Positions 1 through 9,811 of a DNA stretch of 64,000 nt are shown here, piece by piece (the stretch's first letter is position 1; every line of letters starts with the position of its first letter). Made by a program: the position numbers and the translations under genes. The notes beneath the pieces were generated by a model, which was not told the DNA's origin, did no database searches, and saw only the letters and a program-made list of their open reading frames with translations. Source of the DNA: Sphaerotilus mobilis (lineage in GTDB: Bacteria; Pseudomonadota; Gammaproteobacteria; Burkholderiales; Burkholderiaceae_C). The stretch lies in the NCBI RefSeq assembly GCF_004216565.1, contig NZ_SGWV01000007.1:248001-312000 (forward strand). Direction: 5' to 3'.

Positions 1-1722
1 CTGGCTGCGCAGCCGTGCGGCGGCCGGCAGCGCGCTGCGGTCGGCGAAGGGGTCCTGCTCGATCAGGTAGGGGAACTCATGCGAGGCGACCCAGGGCAGC
101 GAGTCCAGCGGCAGCCGGTAGCCCATCGGCGAATCGCCCGGGAAGAGGTACATGCGTTCGTCGCGGAAGAACCATGGGCCGGTGACCCAGTGCGAGCCAG
201 CCAGGCCGGGTGCGCCCTCGCGCTTGAGCGGCAGCACATAGCCAACCGGCGCGTCCAGGCCCTGCGTGAAGATGCGGCGCAGGCGCATGCGCTCAAGCTC
301 GTCCTCCAGCCGGCTGTCGAACGGGTCGACGTTGACCGGCAGGCGGCGCTCGCGCCACAGGTAGTACCAGGTGTCCTCGTAGCCGGTCTGGATGTAGGCA
401 TCGGGCAGCGACAGCTTGGTCGTCAGGTGCTTGAGGAAGCGGCTGGCGTCCTCGGCGGTGTAGGCGTGCGGGTCGCGCTCGTCGGCGAACAGGCTCGGGT
501 CGTGCCAGCAGGGCTGGCCGTCCTCGCGCCAGTAGACCGACAAGGCCCAGCGCGGCAGTTGCTCGCCCGGATACCACTTGCCCTGGCCGAAGTGCAGGAA
601 GCCACCGTCGCCGTATTGCGCACGCAAGCGCTGCACCAGTTCTTGGGCGTAGATGCGCTTGGTCGGGCCGAGCGCGTCGGTGTTCCATTCGGCGCCGTCA
701 CGGTCCTCGACCGCGACAAAGGTCGGCTCGCCGCCCATGGTCAGGCGCACGTCGCCCTTCAACAGGTCGGCATCGACCTGCTCGCCCAGCGCCAGCACCT
801 GCTGCCACTGGTCCTCGGTGTAGGGCTTGGTGACACGCGGCGACTCATGGATGCGCGTGACCTGCATCAGGTGGCCGAACTCGACCTCGCACTCGTCGAC
901 CGCACCGCTGATCGGCGCCGCGCTGGACGGTTGCGGCGTGCAGGCCACCGGGATGTGGCCCTCGCCGGCGAGCAGGCCGGAGGTCGGGTCCAGGCCGATC
1001 CAGCCGGCGCCGGGCAGGTAGACCTCGCACCAGGCGTGCAGGTCGGTGAAGTCGACCTCCGAGCCGCTCGGGCCGTCGAGCGCCTCCACGTCCGGCTTCA
1101 ACTGGATCAGGTAGCCCGAGACAAAGCGAGCGGCCAGGCCCAGATGGCGCAGCGCCTCCACCAGCAGCCAGCCCGTGTCGCGGCAGGAGCCGCTGCGCTT
1201 GGTCAGCGTCTCCTCGGGCGTCTGCACGCCCGGTTCGAGGCGGATGGTGTAGGCGATGTCCTGTTGCAGCTTCTGGTTGATCCAGACCAGGAAATCGATG
1301 GTGCGCATCTCCTCGCGCGGCACGTTGTCGAGGAAGGCCTGCAGCAGCGGCGTGGCCGGGGCCGGCACGCGGTAAGGCGCGAGTTCCTCGGCCAGCACCT
1401 CGTCGTAGCCGAAGGGGAAGGTCTCGGCGCCGGGTTCGAGGAAGAAGTCGAAGGGGTTGTAGACCGACATCTCGGCCACCAGGTCGACGGTGACCTTGAA
1501 CTCGGTGGTCGGGTCCGGGAAAACCAGTCGGGCCTGGTAGTTCGAGAACGGGTCCTGCTGCCAGTTGACGAAATGGCCGACCGGTTCGACCCGCAGGGAA
1601 TAACTCAGGATGGGCGTGCGGCAATGCGGCGCCGGACGCAGGCGCACGACCTGTGGCGAGAGGTTCACCCGGCGGTCGTACTTGTAGTGGGTGACGTGAT
1701 TCAGTGCGACGTGAATGGACAT
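1..1722 (-). CDS. Transglutaminase-like / DUF2126 protein (3' end beyond window)
   Basis: Partial gene; 574 codons are visible and the reading frame stays open to the left edge. The first ~90 residues match the bacterial transglutaminase N-terminal region. The papain-like core follows: Cys in RSGSCRDTGW near residue 180, His in DLHAWCEVYLP near 227 and Asp in LDPTSGL near 242, so the catalytic triad looks intact. From about residue 290 the DUF2126 region starts (VRLTMGGEPTF), which in this family usually extends the protein to about 1,100 residues. The ATG at 1722 is chosen because translation starts cleanly with MSIHVALNHV. It is the last gene of a minus-strand run with the alpha-E and ATP-grasp genes. 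Families of this kind are thought to cleave or transfer peptide or amide bonds; no substrate is known. Confidence 0.9.
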   Translation of the reverse strand, partial: MSIHVALNHVTHYKYDRRVNLSPQVVRLRPAPHCRTPILSYSLRVEPVGHFVNWQQDPFSNYQARLVFPDPTTEFKVTVDLVAEMSVYNPFDFFLEPGAETFPFGYDEVLAEELAPYRVPAPATPLLQAFLDNVPREEMRTIDFLVWINQKLQQDIAYTIRLEPGVQTPEETLTKRSGSCRDTGWLLVEALRHLGLAARFVSGYLIQLKPDVEALDGPSGSEVDFTDLHAWCEVYLPGAGWIGLDPTSGLLAGEGHIPVACTPQPSSAAPISGAVDECEVEFGHLMQVTRIHESPRVTKPYTEDQWQQVLALGEQVDADLLKGDVRLTMGGEPTFVAVEDRDGAEWNTDALGPTKRIYAQELVQRLRAQYGDGGFLHFGQGKWYPGEQLPRWALSVYWREDGQPCWHDPSLFADERDPHAYTAEDASRFLKHLTTKLSLPDAYIQTGYEDTWYYLWRERRLPVNVDPFDSRLEDELERMRLRRIFTQGLDAPVGYVLPLKREGAPGLAGSHWVTGPWFFRDERMYLFPGDSPMGYRLPLDSLPWVASHEFPYLIEQDPFADRSALPAAARLRSQ

Positions 1723-1889
1723 CTCAGCCCCTCGTTCGACGGCTGCGTCGATCGATCCCGCGAGGGGATGCGGGCCGGCTTGGGAGCGGCCCGGCGCTCG
1801 GCCCGCTTGGCTTGTACTTCTGATTCGTCATGAGCTGTGTCCAGGCGATCTGCCTGGACCCTGTTGTGAGTGTTCTGAGGATCTGGCGA

Positions 1890-2846
1890 TCAGTGCGCCG
1901 CCACCAGGAAGTCGCGGCTGATGCCGGCGCCCAGGTCGCCGACGCGGTCGAGGAACTGGGTCAGGTAGGCATGCAGGCCGGTGGCCAGGATTTCGTCGAT
2001 GCGGCCGTACTGCAGGTCGGCCTGCAGGCGACCGGCGCGGCGCAAGGTTTCGGACGACTGGTCGTTGGCGACGAGTGCGAGGTTGCTGGTGACCTCATGC
2101 GTGCAGGCCGCCAGCGACCGCGGCATGTCCGGACGCAGGATCAGCAGCTCCGCCACCTTCTCCGGCTGGATCACGTTGCGGTAGACCTTGCGGTAGACCT
2201 CGAAGCCGGAGACCGAGCGCAGGATCGCGGTCCAGTGATAGAAGTCGTATTCGAGGTCACGCGCATCGGCCGCGCCGTAGAAGTCGCTCTCGACAGCGTG
2301 GAACTTCACGTCCAGCAGGCGCGCGGTGTTGTCGGCCCGCTCCAGGAAGGTGCCGATGCGCACGAAGTGCAGCGCCTCGTCCTGCAGCATGGTGCCGACC
2401 TGCACGCCGCGCGAGAGGTGCGAGCGGAACTTGACCCACTCGAACACGGCGGCCGGGTCGCGGTCAAAGGACTTCTCGCGCAGCAGGCGGTTGAACTCCA
2501 GCCAGGTCTGGTTGGTGGTCTCCCAGACCTCGGTGGTCAGCGCACCGCGCACGGCCCGCGCGTTCTCGCGCGCGGCCCGCAGGCAGCAGAAGATCGACGA
2601 CGGGTTGCGCTCGTCGCGCAGCATGAAGTCCATGACCTTGCGGCCATCGACGGCGCCGTAGCGCGCGCCATAGTCGCCACTCAGCTCGGAGATGCTCAGC
2701 AGGCCGCGCCAGCCCAGTTCGCTGACGGCGTCGGACTGCGGCAGCAGCGAGGTCTGGTAGTTGACGTCCAGCATGCGGGCGGTGTTCTCGGCGCGCTCCA
2801 TGTAGCGCGACATCCAGAAGAGGTGATCGGCGGTTCTCGACAGCAT
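1890..2846 (-). CDS. Alpha-E domain protein (DUF403)
   Basis: A 318-residue, predicted all-helical protein without signal peptide. The start MLSRTADHLFWMSRYMERAENTARML is typical of alpha-E proteins, and a second copy of the ERADNTARLLDVKFH motif lies near residue 170, as expected for the family's internal repeat. It lies between the ATP-grasp gene (76 bp upstream) and the transglutaminase-like gene (167 bp downstream). These three families are repeatedly found together and have been proposed, from comparative genomics, to make and trim an amide- or peptide-linked product. The alpha-E protein has no established biochemical activity. Start ATG at 2846; the length is normal for the family. Confidence 0.92.
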   Translation of the reverse strand: MLSRTADHLFWMSRYMERAENTARMLDVNYQTSLLPQSDAVSELGWRGLLSISELSGDYGARYGAVDGRKVMDFMLRDERNPSSIFCCLRAARENARAVRGALTTEVWETTNQTWLEFNRLLREKSFDRDPAAVFEWVKFRSHLSRGVQVGTMLQDEALHFVRIGTFLERADNTARLLDVKFHAVESDFYGAADARDLEYDFYHWTAILRSVSGFEVYRKVYRNVIQPEKVAELLILRPDMPRSLAACTHEVTSNLALVANDQSSETLRRAGRLQADLQYGRIDEILATGLHAYLTQFLDRVGDLGAGISRDFLVAAH

Positions 2847-2922
2847 GGGAATGATCCTTGGGACGTGTGCTTCGTTCTCGTGTGGTCAGGCGTGGCGGGG
2901 TGCGGCGGGGGCCTCGAAGGCC

Positions 2923-4359
2923 TCAGTCCTCGAGCACCCAGGTGTCCTTGGTACCGCCACCCTGTGACGAGTTGACGACCAGCGAGCCCTCCTTGAGCGC
3001 GACCCGGGTCAGGCCGCCCGGCACCATCTGCACCCCCTTGCCGCCCGACAGCACGAAGGGCCGCAGGTCGATGTGGCGCGGCGCGATGCCGGCATCCACG
3101 AAGGTCGGGCAGGTCGACAGGCTCAGCGTCGGCTGCGCGATGTAGTTCGACGGGTTGGCCAGCAGGTGCTTGCGGAAGTCCTCGATCTCGGCCTGGGTGG
3201 CCGCAGGGCCCACCAGCATGCCGTAGCCGCCGGCACCGTGGACTTCCTTGACCACCAACTCGCCCAGGTGGGCCAGCACGTACTTGAGGTCATCCTCGAC
3301 CCGACACAGATAGGTCGGCACGTTGTTGAGGATGGGCTTTTCGCCGAGGTAGAACTCGATCATCTTCGGCACATACGGGTAGATCGACTTGTCGTCGGCC
3401 ACGCCCGTGCCGATGGCGTTGGACAGGGTCACATTGCCCGCCCGGTAGGCCGACAGCAGGCCGGGGCAACCCAGCGTCGTGTCAGGCCGGAAGGCCAGCG
3501 GATCGAGGAAGTCGTCGTCCAGCCGGCGGTAGATCACGTCGACCCGGCGAGGACCGCGGGTGGTGCGCATGAAGACGAAGTTGTCCTTGACGAACAGGTC
3601 TTGCCCCTCGACCAGCTCGACACCCATCTGCTGGGCCAGGAAGGCGTGTTCGAAGTAGGCCGAGTTGTACATGCCCGGCGTCAGCACGACCACGGTCGGC
3701 TCGTTGACACCGCCCGGCGCGACGCTGCGCAGCGTCTCCAGCAGTAGGTCGGGGTAGTGGGCCACCGGCGCGACGCGGTGCTGGGCGAACAGCTCGGGGA
3801 ACAGCCGCATCATCATCTTGCGGTTCTCGAGCATGTAGCTCACGCCGCTGGGCACGCGCAGGTTGTCCTCCAGCACGTAGTAGCTGCCGCTGCCATCGGC
3901 ATTGCCGGCCCGCACGATGTCGATGCCGCTGATGTGCGAGTAGACGCCGCCTGGCACGTCCACGCCGATCATCTCGGGGCGGAACTGGGCGTTGCGGGTG
4001 ATCTGCTCGGCGGGCACCAGACCGGCCTTGATGATTTCCTGGCCGTGGTAGACGTCGTGGATAAACCGGTTCAGCGCATTGACGCGCTGTCGCAGGCCGC
4101 GCTCCATGTCGCGCCACTCGTGCGCCGGGATCACGCGCGGGATCAGGTCGAACGGGATCAGCCGCTCGGTGCCCTCGCCGGCATCCTTGTCACCGTAGAC
4201 GGCGAAGGTGATGCCAACGCGGCGGAAGATCATCTCCGCTTCTTCGCGCCGGTCCTTCATCATGTCGCGTGGCTGGCTGCGCAACCAGCGGTCGTAGGCC
4301 TGATAGTGCTCGCGCACGTCGGCACCCTGGGCAAACATCTCGTCGAACTTCGATTTCAT
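2923..4359 (-). CDS. Circularly permuted ATP-grasp protein (DUF404/DUF407 type)
   Basis: A 478-residue cytoplasmic protein. The N-terminal ~80 residues ([20 protein letters not shown]) and the later blocks [37 protein letters not shown] and [15 protein letters not shown] are characteristic of the circularly permuted ATP-grasp family found with alpha-E and transglutaminase-like proteins. ATP-grasp enzymes join a carboxylate to an amine with ATP, so a ligase role is inferred; the substrate is unknown. The ATG at 4359 overlaps the TGA of the upstream comEC gene (ATGA), which suggests translational coupling. Length is usual for the family and nothing appears broken. Confidence 0.92.
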   Translation of the reverse strand: MKSKFDEMFAQGADVREHYQAYDRWLRSQPRDMMKDRREEAEMIFRRVGITFAVYGDKDAGEGTERLIPFDLIPRVIPAHEWRDMERGLRQRVNALNRFIHDVYHGQEIIKAGLVPAEQITRNAQFRPEMIGVDVPGGVYSHISGIDIVRAGNADGSGSYYVLEDNLRVPSGVSYMLENRKMMMRLFPELFAQHRVAPVAHYPDLLLETLRSVAPGGVNEPTVVVLTPGMYNSAYFEHAFLAQQMGVELVEGQDLFVKDNFVFMRTTRGPRRVDVIYRRLDDDFLDPLAFRPDTTLGCPGLLSAYRAGNVTLSNAIGTGVADDKSIYPYVPKMIEFYLGEKPILNNVPTYLCRVEDDLKYVLAHLGELVVKEVHGAGGYGMLVGPAATQAEIEDFRKHLLANPSNYIAQPTLSLSTCPTFVDAGIAPRHIDLRPFVLSGGKGVQMVPGGLTRVALKEGSLVVNSSQGGGTKDTWVLED

Positions 4360-7085
4360 GGTGTGGCTCTGTTGGACGGCAAGTCATTAGCAAATTCAAG
4401 GCCATCGCCGGCCATGGCCACGACGTCCAGCGGCACATGCCAGTAGCGGTATCGGCGCCAGCGTTCGCACCCTTCTGGCGCAGGCAAGCGGTCGGACGCA
4501 CTGCGCCAGTGCCAGGCCCCGCACCGATCAGTGCGGATCACCCCGATCCCGTGCGCACGATAGCGCGCCATGACCTCGGCGGACGGGTGGCCGTAGCGAT
4601 TGAGGTGGCCGGCCTGCACCAGCGCCAGCCGGGGCTGCACGGCGGCCAGCCACGCATCGGTCGACGAGGTCCGGCTGCCGTGGTGCGGCACCAGCATCAG
4701 CTCGGCCCGCAAGGGCACCGCAGCGGGCGAGGCGCTGGCGCGTTCGGTGATCGCCAGCTCCTGACGCCGCTCGATGTCGCCGGTCAGCAGCAGCACGCCG
4801 TGGCCATCGGGTCGGGCGTCGGCCGCTGCCACCCGCAGCACGCAGCTGACCGCGTTGGACGGCAGACGGCCGGACTCGCGCAGGTCCAGGTCGGCCGGCG
4901 TCGGGTGCAGCAGCTCGAAGTCGACGCCGTCCCAGCGCCAGCGCAGCCCCGCCGTGCAAGGCTGGTGCGGTGCCAGCCGCCGCAGGCGGTGGCCGGCTTC
5001 CAGCGACGTCATCAAGCCGTGCACCCGGCCGGCGCGCAGCAGCGCGGACGCACCGCCAACGTGATCGCTGTCGCGGTGCGACAGCATCAGCAGGTCGAGC
5101 CGCTGATGGCCCAGCGCATCCAGCAGGGGCAGCAGCAGGCGCTCGCCGGGCTCGGCGTCCAAGGGCGCGGGCGGCGCGGTGGCGGCTTGCCAGGCGCTGT
5201 CCGCCGGTGATGCGAAGCCGGCGGACAGCGCTGCGCCGGCATCGTCCCGACCGGCGCGCAGACCGGCCGGACCGCTGTCGTAGAGCAGCACATGGCGGGC
5301 CGTGCGCACCAGCACCGCCTGACCCTGACCGACGTCCAGCGCGATCAGTTCGACCTGCCCTTCGGCCGGCCGGGCCAGCGGCGGGCTCAGCATGGCCAGC
5401 ACCATCCAGGCACCGGCCAGGCGCAGGGCCCACGGCCAAGGCGCCACGACCGCCGCCGCGCCGACGGCGCCCAGCAGCTGCAAGGCCGGCGGCGCGGCGC
5501 CCGGACGCCAGTCGCCAAACATCTCCGCCAGCAGCCCCAGGCCGTCGACCCCGGCCGCTGCCAGCGGCCCGGCGATCGACCAGCAGGCGGGCCACAGCAG
5601 GCCGGCCAGCGCGAGCGGCGTCAGCAGCACGGTCACGACCGGTATGGCCAGCGCATTGGCCAGCAGGCCGACGGGGGCCAGCTGGTTGAAGAAGATCAGC
5701 GTCCACGGCGCCAGCCCGACGCTGGCGATCCATTGGCTGCGCGACGACGCGCGAAGCCAGCGCAGGGCCGATCGCCCGATCCGGTGAGAGAGGCTGGCCT
5801 CTTGCTGGCCGCCCTCCAGCACGTCCGACGCGCGCGCCTTGGCACGGGCCTCGACATCTCCCTCGAAACGACTGTCGCCGCCAGCCATCAACAAGGCCAC
5901 CGCGACGAAGGACAGCCAGAAGCCCGGCTGCAGCGCGGCCCAGGGATCGGCCGCCAGCACCACGGCCGCGCAGGTCGCCAGCACCCGCAGTGCCGGCCAG
6001 CGCCGGGCGCGGTCGCGCAGCAGCGTCCAGGTTGCCAGCATCAGCACCGTGCGCTGGGCCGGCACGCCCCAGCCACAGGCCAGCGCATAAGCCAGCGCGG
6101 CCAGCAGGCCGATCCAGCGGGCCGCACGCGGGGCTGGCAGTGCCCGCATCGCGCGACGGCTGCGGCGCCACAGCCGGTCGGCCACGGCCCGGGCGATCAG
6201 GGCCCACATCGTCAGGTGCAAGCCGCTGACCGCCAGCAGATGGGCCGTGCCGGTGGCGCGCACGCTGGCCCAGTCGCGCGCGACGACCGAGGTCTGGTCG
6301 CCGATCACCAGGCCGGCCAGCAGACCCGCCTGGCGGCGGTCGCCGACCTCGCGACGGATGTCGCGCCGGACCCGGTCGCGCCAGCGGTCGATCGGGCCCA
6401 GCGGGTCGAAGGCACTGCCGTCGTCGGCCAGACGCTGCGGTGGGCCTCCGGCCTCGCGCACCGAGGCGGTCGCCCGCAGGCCTTGTTCGAACAACCACAG
6501 TTCGCCGTCGGGCAGGTGCGGATTCAGGCGCGCGCGCGGCAGCAGCAGCCGCACCGGCCAGCGCCAGCGTTGTCCGCTTTGCAGGCTGCTCCCGGCCGAG
6601 GCCGTGCCGTCCAGCGGCGCATGCCAGGCAAGCCAGAGTCGGCGCGGCAGCTCAACCCCCGGTCGCAGCGTGCGCCCGGCCAGGGTCGCCGACTCGATCT
6701 CCACGACGGCCCGTGCACCATCCGGGCGCTGCACCGGCAGGCCGCGCACCACGCCGGTGAGCTGCACCACCGCGCCGTCGAGGGCCGGATCGAGCCGGTC
6801 GTCCAGCCGCCAGCCGGCGCGCAGGTCACAGGCCAGCCAGCCGGCCAGCGCCGCCGAGATCAGGCCGGCGCCGGTCGCCGATCCGCGCCAGCCGCGTCGA
6901 GACAGACCCACGGCCAGCAGCAAGCCGAACAGCGCGGCGGCCAGCAGGCCGGCGCGCTCGGGACCATCAAGCAGGCGCGCCTGCTGCAGCTGCCAGCCCA
7001 GCCCGGCCAAGCCGGCCAGCAGGTGCAGCGGCAGGCCGTGGCGGGGTGGCGTGGCCACGGGGCGGGTGGTGGAAGGCTCGGACAT
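4356..7085 (-). CDS. comEC: ComEC/Rec2-family DNA uptake channel
   Basis: About 909 residues from the ATG at 7085 ([11 protein letters not shown]); an upstream ATG at 7196 is open too but would add a Gly/Arg-rich stretch without homology. Order: N-terminal membrane helices and an OB-like periplasmic region, the hydrophobic competence domain, more helices, then a C-terminal metallo-beta-lactamase-like domain with [11 protein letters not shown] near residue 668 and [11 protein letters not shown] near 800. ComEC moves single-stranded DNA across the inner membrane during natural transformation. Its stop overlaps the next gene's start, an odd partner for a competence gene. The start is 132 bp from the divergent RidA-family gene. 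Confidence 0.92.
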   Translation of the reverse strand: MSEPSTTRPVATPPRHGLPLHLLAGLAGLGWQLQQARLLDGPERAGLLAAALFGLLLAVGLSRRGWRGSATGAGLISAALAGWLACDLRAGWRLDDRLDPALDGAVVQLTGVVRGLPVQRPDGARAVVEIESATLAGRTLRPGVELPRRLWLAWHAPLDGTASAGSSLQSGQRWRWPVRLLLPRARLNPHLPDGELWLFEQGLRATASVREAGGPPQRLADDGSAFDPLGPIDRWRDRVRRDIRREVGDRRQAGLLAGLVIGDQTSVVARDWASVRATGTAHLLAVSGLHLTMWALIARAVADRLWRRSRRAMRALPAPRAARWIGLLAALAYALACGWGVPAQRTVLMLATWTLLRDRARRWPALRVLATCAAVVLAADPWAALQPGFWLSFVAVALLMAGGDSRFEGDVEARAKARASDVLEGGQQEASLSHRIGRSALRWLRASSRSQWIASVGLAPWTLIFFNQLAPVGLLANALAIPVVTVLLTPLALAGLLWPACWSIAGPLAAAGVDGLGLLAEMFGDWRPGAAPPALQLLGAVGAAAVVAPWPWALRLAGAWMVLAMLSPPLARPAEGQVELIALDVGQGQAVLVRTARHVLLYDSGPAGLRAGRDDAGAALSAGFASPADSAWQAATAPPAPLDAEPGERLLLPLLDALGHQRLDLLMLSHRDSDHVGGASALLRAGRVHGLMTSLEAGHRLRRLAPHQPCTAGLRWRWDGVDFELLHPTPADLDLRESGRLPSNAVSCVLRVAAADARPDGHGVLLLTGDIERRQELAITERASASPAAVPLRAELMLVPHHGSRTSSTDAWLAAVQPRLALVQAGHLNRYGHPSAEVMARYRAHGIGVIRTDRCGAWHWRSASDRLPAPEGCERWRRYRYWHVPLDVVAMAGDGLEFANDLPSNRATP

Positions 7086-7127
7086 GGCGGGTCGCCCTGG
7101 GGCGCCAGACGGGCGGAAGTGCCGCGT

Positions 7128-7133
7128 TAGGAT
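7128..7133 (+). promoter_or_regulatory. Possible -10 element for the RidA-dsbB pair
   Basis: TAGGAT differs from TATAAT at two positions and lies 84 bp upstream of the RidA-family ATG, in the gap shared with divergent comEC. No good -35 is visible at 16-18 bp. Inference from one motif only. Confidence 0.25.
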
Positions 7134-7216
7134 CCCGCTCCGCACGCGCCGGCCGGCTCCCCCTTCAGGGGGATGGCCGAATGCCGAACGCCCCAAACCC
7201 CCTTGAAAGCCACGCC

Positions 7217-7675
7217 ATGTCCATCGCCCAACGCCTGCAGGATCTCGGCATCGTCCTGCCCCCGATCGCCGTGCCGGCCGCCGCCTACGTGCCCTTTGTG
7301 CGCAGCGGCCCGCTGCTGTTCCTGTCTGGCCACATCGCCAAGCGCGACGGTCAGGTCTGGGCCGGACAGCTCGGCCGCGACATCGACACCGCCACCGGCC
7401 AGCAAGCCGCCCGCGCGGTCGCGATCGACCTGCTCGGCACGCTGCAGGCGGCGCTGGGTGACCTGGAAAAGGTGCGGCGCATCGTCAAGGTCATGAGCCT
7501 GGTCAACAGCGTGCCGACCTACACCGAGCAGCACCTGGTCACCAACGGCGCCTCGCAACTGCTGGTCGAGGTGTTCGGCCCGGAACGCGGCGCCCACGCC
7601 CGCAGCGCCTTCGGCGTCGCGCAGATCCCGCTGGGGGCCTGCGTCGAGATCGAGCTGATTGCCGAAGTGGCCTGA
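7217..7675 (+). CDS. RidA/YjgF-family protein
   Basis: A 152-residue cytoplasmic protein. LFLSGHIAKRDG near residue 35 and RSAFGVAQIPLGACVEIE at the C-terminus are hallmarks of the RidA/YER057c/UK114 family; the Arg of the RSAFG block corresponds to the residue that binds the carboxylate of enamine/imine substrates in RidA. Members hydrolyse reactive enamine or imine intermediates made by PLP enzymes or have related deaminase roles. At 152 residues it is longer than classical RidA (about 128), as in the YjgH-like branch, so the exact substrate is open. An in-frame ATG further upstream was rejected because its extension has no family similarity. dsbB starts 15 bp downstream. Confidence 0.88.
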   Translation: MSIAQRLQDLGIVLPPIAVPAAAYVPFVRSGPLLFLSGHIAKRDGQVWAGQLGRDIDTATGQQAARAVAIDLLGTLQAALGDLEKVRRIVKVMSLVNSVPTYTEQHLVTNGASQLLVEVFGPERGAHARSAFGVAQIPLGACVEIELIAEVA

Positions 7676-7690
7676 GGCAGGACCGTCAGC

Positions 7691-8200
7691 ATGGACCTGT
7701 CCTCCTCCCGCGCCCGGCGGCTCTGCCTGCTCGCCGGCCTGGCCGCCTGGGGCAGCGTCGGCGCTGCCTATTACGCCCAGCACGTGCTGCAAATGCTGCC
7801 CTGCCCCTGGTGCATCCTGCAGCGCATCCTGTTCCTGGTGGTGGGCGCCGGCCTGATCGCCCTGGCGGCTGTGCCCGATGTCCGCGACGGCCTGGCCGCG
7901 CTGGGCCGGCGGGTGCTGGTGGCCCTGACCGGTGCCTTCGCGCTGGCCGGCATCGCCGCCGCGCTCTACCAGAACCGGGTGGCGTCGAAGTCACCCAGCT
8001 GCGACCTGACGCTGGCTGACCGCGTGATCAGCGGCCTCGGCCTGGATGCGCAGTGGCCCGAGCTGTTCGAGGTTCGTGCCTCCTGTGCAGACGCCGCCGT
8101 CGACCTGTTCGGCGTGCCCTTCGAGCTGTGGAGCCTGGCGCTGTTCGTCGCGCTCGCCACGGTGGCGGGTCTGCGCTGGTCGGCGCGCCGGCCGGGCTGA
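7691..8200 (+). CDS. dsbB: Disulfide bond formation protein B
   Basis: A 169-residue inner-membrane protein with four predicted helices (about 10-28, 40-60, 75-95 and 145-163). The first periplasmic loop carries the redox pair in PCPWCILQR and the second carries two further cysteines (SPSCDL and ASCADA), the arrangement used by DsbB to oxidise DsbA and pass electrons to quinone. Length is normal. It follows the RidA-family gene closely, so the two may be cotranscribed. Disulfide formation is relevant to the many exported Cys-containing proteins in this window, although no direct link is shown. Confidence 0.95.
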   Translation: MDLSSSRARRLCLLAGLAAWGSVGAAYYAQHVLQMLPCPWCILQRILFLVVGAGLIALAAVPDVRDGLAALGRRVLVALTGAFALAGIAAALYQNRVASKSPSCDLTLADRVISGLGLDAQWPELFEVRASCADAAVDLFGVPFELWSLALFVALATVAGLRWSARRPG

Positions 8201-8317
8201 ATCCTGAACGGTTTCTGTACGGCCTGAAAGCAGGCGGGGAATCGGGGCACCTTCCACATCCGGACGCTCTGCCAACCACGTCAGATAGCGGTCTGCCGAC
8301 GGAGCTATGGTCTACTT

Positions 8318-8340
8318 CTTTGAGTGTTTTTCACTCAAAG
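8318..8340. repeat. Perfect 9-bp inverted repeat over the transglycosylase start
   Basis: CTTTGAGTG and CACTCAAAG form a 9-bp perfect stem around a loop of five T. The furthest upstream start codon (GTG at 8324) is in the left arm. No T-run follows the right arm, so it is not a typical intrinsic terminator. It may be a DNA operator or an mRNA hairpin hiding the start, or the true start may be downstream. Confidence 0.6.
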
Positions 8341-9166
8341 TTGCAGGTCGCTCCGTCACGTGTTGCCCGTCTTTCTGTCCTTGGTATTGATCCGACCGCC
8401 GTGGCGCCGCGTCCTTCCGACCTGGCTCGCTCTGGCCGTCGGCAGCCTGCTGACACTTCCGCTGCAGGCGCAGGTTTATGCCAGCGCGCCCGGCGACGAC
8501 CTTGCCGCGCCGTTGGTGCTGTCGAACTTCGCCAGCGATGACACGCCCACGCTGCTGATCGACGCACCGGCGGTGGCGCCGGTCGTCGCGCCGCGAGCCG
8601 CGGCCGCTGGCACCACCTCCCCAGCCACGCCCTTGCCCGATCCGGTCGATGCCGGCATGTCCGTGCGCGCCCCAGGTGTCCCGGCGGGCCTGTTGCCCTG
8701 GTTCCAGCATGTGGGCCGTGAACAGGCCGTGCCGGTCAGCCTGCTGCTGGCGGTGGCTGCGGCCGAGTCCGGCTTCAACCCGCGTGCCCGTTCGCCCAAG
8801 GGCGCCCAGGGCCTGATGCAGCTGATGCCCGGCACCGCCCGCCAGCTCGGCGTGCGACAGGTCTGGTCGGTCGGCGACAACCTGCGCGGTGGCGCGAGCT
8901 ACCTGCGCGCCTTGCTGCAGCGCTTCTCTGGCGACCTGCCGCTCGCGCTGGCGGCCTACAACGCCGGCGAAGGCGCGGTCCAGCGGGCCGGCAACCGCAT
9001 CCCCGACTACGAGGAAACGCGCCTGTACGTGCCCAAGGTGCTGGCCTGGCAGCGTCACTACCAGCACCACGACGTGCCCAAGGCCACGCTGGCGTCGAAA
9101 AAGTCCAGGCCGCTGCTCAAGACCGCCACCGCAGCAGCCGATTCCCCACGGATCCGAACACCGTGA
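8324..9166 (+). CDS. Lytic murein transglycosylase (SLT domain)
   Basis: About 280 residues with a hydrophobic export signal (LALAVGSLLTLPLQAQ), an Ala/Pro-rich linker and a C-terminal SLT domain from about residue 125: catalytic Glu in AAAESGFNPRA, then GLMQLMPGTARQLG and AAYNAGEGAV. It should cleave the glycan strands of peptidoglycan in the periplasm. The start is uncertain. The GTG at 8324 lies inside a perfect 9-bp hairpin (8318-8340); later TTG or GTG codons, for example just before the IRPPWRRVLP segment, would give a more usual signal peptide. It lies immediately upstream of the secretion operon, and such enzymes often open the cell wall for secretins or pili; that link is inference. 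Confidence 0.85.
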   Translation: MFFTQSCRSLRHVLPVFLSLVLIRPPWRRVLPTWLALAVGSLLTLPLQAQVYASAPGDDLAAPLVLSNFASDDTPTLLIDAPAVAPVVAPRAAAAGTTSPATPLPDPVDAGMSVRAPGVPAGLLPWFQHVGREQAVPVSLLLAVAAAESGFNPRARSPKGAQGLMQLMPGTARQLGVRQVWSVGDNLRGGASYLRALLQRFSGDLPLALAAYNAGEGAVQRAGNRIPDYEETRLYVPKVLAWQRHYQHHDVPKATLASKKSRPLLKTATAAADSPRIRTP

Positions 9167-9290
9167 CGGGCATGACAGCAATCCATCACGGCCGCCTTGC
9201 CTCGCACCGGTGGCTGCCACGTTCCGCCCCTAACGTCCCGCTGCCCGCCGCTGGCCCGCATCGAAACCCGTCTCGCTGACCGACCGCCCC

Positions 9291-9788
9291 ATGCCTCACG
9301 CCATGAACCACGTCCTTCCCGCCGCCAGCCGCCCTGTCCTTGCCTCGCGCCGGGGCTCACGCTCAGCCGCACGAGGCTTGGGCACCATCACGCGCGGCTT
9401 CACGCTGCTCGAACTGCTGGTGGTGATGGTCATCATCGGCCTGCTGGCCGGCATCGTCGCGCCGCAGTACTTCACCCAGCTCGGCAAGTCCAACGCCAAG
9501 GTGGCGCGGGCCCAGATCGAGTCCTTCGGTCAGGCGCTGGACCAGTACCGGCTGGACGTCGGCGGCTACCCGAGCACCGAGCAGGGCCTCGCCGCGCTGC
9601 GCGCCGCGCCGGCCGACCTGCCGCGCTGGCAGGGCCCCTATCTCAAGCGCGACATCCCCGTCGACCCCTGGGGCCGTGCCTATGTCTACACCGCGCCCGG
9701 CCAGCATGGCGACTACGACCTGACCAGCCTGGGCAGCGACGGCCAGCCCGGTGGCGAAGGCGAAGCCGCCGACGTCAACAGCTGGTGA
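9291..9788 (+). CDS. gspG: Type II secretion major pseudopilin GspG
   Basis: 165 residues with a prepilin signal: TRG is followed by FTLLELLVVMVIIGLLAGIVAP, cleavage expected after Gly36, Phe as +1 and Glu at +5. The C-terminal half (STEQGLAALR, DPWGRAYVY, SLGSDGQPGGEGEAADVNSW split over the last 30 residues) is the calcium-binding GspG signature, so this is the main pseudopilin and not a minor one. The leader is long (36 residues); a second ATG at 9303 gives a shorter one. It is the first gene of a tight operon with gspF 23 bp downstream. It would polymerise into the periplasmic pseudopilus that pushes substrates through the secretin. Confidence 0.92.
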   Translation: MPHAMNHVLPAASRPVLASRRGSRSAARGLGTITRGFTLLELLVVMVIIGLLAGIVAPQYFTQLGKSNAKVARAQIESFGQALDQYRLDVGGYPSTEQGLAALRAAPADLPRWQGPYLKRDIPVDPWGRAYVYTAPGQHGDYDLTSLGSDGQPGGEGEAADVNSW

Positions 9789-9811
9789 CCCGCCCTGCCG
9801 CCCCGCACACG

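Noticed and set aside
79-1833. Long plus-strand open frame opposite the transglutaminase-like gene
   Set aside because: Its product has an Arg/Gly/Ala/Val-rich composition without motifs, while the opposite strand encodes a clear catalytic triad; it is a GC-driven antisense shadow.
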